Position numbers and translations under genes: made by a program. Below the pieces are notes generated by a model. The model ran no database searches. It was not told where the DNA came from and saw only the letters and a list, made by a program, of their open reading frames with translations. A stretch of 64,000 bases of DNA from Spongilla lacustris (Eukaryota; Porifera; Demospongiae; Spongillida; Spongillidae): assembly GCA_949361645.1 (NCBI GenBank), contig OX442425.1:627832-691831 (forward strand), given 5' to 3'. Of the stretch, positions 63,257 to 64,000 are shown one piece after another. How positions within the stretch are numbered: the first letter of the stretch is position 1; each line of letters opens with the position of its first letter.

Positions 63257-64000
63257 TTATACATGTACATGTGATTCATATTTGATAGTAGTCAAGTTCT
63301 GCTCACGTGACTTCCAAGCGTCTTTATTGAGTAGACTAATATTGGTACAGTTAACAATATTGGCGGGCTCGGTCTCTGTCAATGCAGAGTACACTGCCTT
63401 GGCTGCAGAAACACACACCTCAATCCTGCTCTCTGCACTAAACCAGGCCGCATGAGGCGTAGAAATCAGGTTGGGGATGCCCTCGAAGACGCTACCTTTA
63501 AGCTGATAGGGCTCCTGTTCGTGCACATCGAGTGCAGCTCCGGCTAACCACCCGTCCTTCAGGGCCTTAGCCAAGGCTTCTTCGTCTACTAGACCTCCAC
63601 GAGCTACGTTGACCAGAAAAGCGTCCTTCTTGAATCGTCTGAGGAGCGCTTCGCCGATGAAGTGTTTAGTCTCGCTCGTGAGAGTGCAATGAAGGGAGAC
63701 GCAATCGCTTCTTTCGATAGCTTCTTCAAGCGTGCGGACTCGCTCCAAGCCTAGTGCCTTGTCCACGCCGACGGGAATGTAAGGGTCATAATACAACACG
63801 TTGAAACCGAAACTTTTCGCCCTCATAGCGACAGCCTTTCCAATATTTCCAAGGCCAATCAGGCCAAGCGTCTTGCCTCGTATACGCCGAGAAGCGGCCG
63901 CCAATTTGGTCACGCAGTCAACCTTATGTAAGGGCACACCGTTGCGAACGGCTTCGTGGAGGAAAGTCGTCTGGCGGAAGAGACAAAGTATATGGGCCAT
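63257..64000 (-). CDS. CTBP: C-terminal binding protein (CtBP), 3' part
   Basis: Transcriptional co-repressor of the D-2-hydroxyacid dehydrogenase fold. The ORF runs off the window at 64000, so the N-terminal substrate-binding part (about 130 residues in the family) is missing; the Met at the edge is probably internal (family CHILNLYRR, here AHILCLFRQ). Seen: Rossmann motif GLIGLGNIGKA, FLVNVARGGLVDEEAL with the catalytic Arg, ALDVHEQEP with the catalytic Glu, and TPHAAW with the catalytic His, all intact. The C-terminus after the dehydrogenase core is short, ending SREQNLTTIKYESHVHV, without the longer disordered tail of vertebrate CtBPs. It is convergent with the esterase-like gene, 88 bases between stops. 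Confidence 0.92.
   Translation of the reverse strand: MAHILCLFRQTTFLHEAVRNGVPLHKVDCVTKLAAASRRIRGKTLGLIGLGNIGKAVAMRAKSFGFNVLYYDPYIPVGVDKALGLERVRTLEEAIERSDCVSLHCTLTSETKHFIGEALLRRFKKDAFLVNVARGGLVDEEALAKALKDGWLAGAALDVHEQEPYQLKGSVFEGIPNLISTPHAAWFSAESRIEVCVSAAKAVYSALTETEPANIVNCTNISLLNKDAWKSREQNLTTIKYESHVHV

Overview
The window is nuclear DNA of an animal. Every recognised gene is a eukaryotic gene broken by GT-AG introns, with many introns of only about 50-120 bases. The gene set includes animal-type regulators: an EBF/COE transcription factor with its zinc-knuckle, TIG/IPT and HLH parts, and a CtBP co-repressor. A secreted Kunitz-sushi-Ig protein is also present. The divergence from vertebrate proteins, together with compact genes, suggests an early-branching metazoan. 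A sponge is my best guess, but it is an inference and not proven by the sequence.

Layout: 1-2672, a satellite-like array, short inverted-repeat debris and part of an unrecognised minus-strand gene; 2784-13738 (+), DDX56 RNA helicase (24 exons, 547 aa); 14962-17198 (-), a secreted Kunitz/sushi/sushi/Ig/Ig/NTR-like protein; 17455-33563 (-), NOP56 (10 exons, 495 aa); 33658-34467 (+), PSMD8/Rpn12 (single exon); 35421-38814 (-), NOA1, a circularly permuted mitochondrial GTPase; 38889-40954 (+), VPS33B; 41276-48322 (-), CCT7 (10 exons, 542 aa); 49687-55003 (+), EBF/COE; 56911-60941 (-), KCTD9; 61079-63168 (+), a type I membrane protein with a catalytically dead esterase-like ectodomain; 63257-64000 (-), the 3' part of CtBP. 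I rebuilt the exons by eye from splice consensus, reading phase and recalled family sequences. Phases close in every model. Final lengths fall close to the human proteins for DDX56 and CCT7.

The genes do not form one pathway. DDX56 and NOP56 both act in nucleolar ribosome biogenesis, while PSMD8 and CCT7 act in proteostasis. Four head-to-head pairs are separated by only 74-137 bases between start codons, which implies shared bidirectional promoters.

The striking property is the introns. They are filled with minisatellites and microsatellites. In several genes the repeated unit is the splice junction itself: the last bases of an exon plus its 5' splice site (NOP56, CCT7, NOA1), or the 3' splice site plus the first exon bases (KCTD9), copied from 2 to about 45 times. 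This is the observation most worth following. Long ORFs inside these arrays are artefacts and are not annotated as genes. No tRNA, rRNA, CRISPR array or transposase gene was seen; several MITE-like inverted-repeat elements were.
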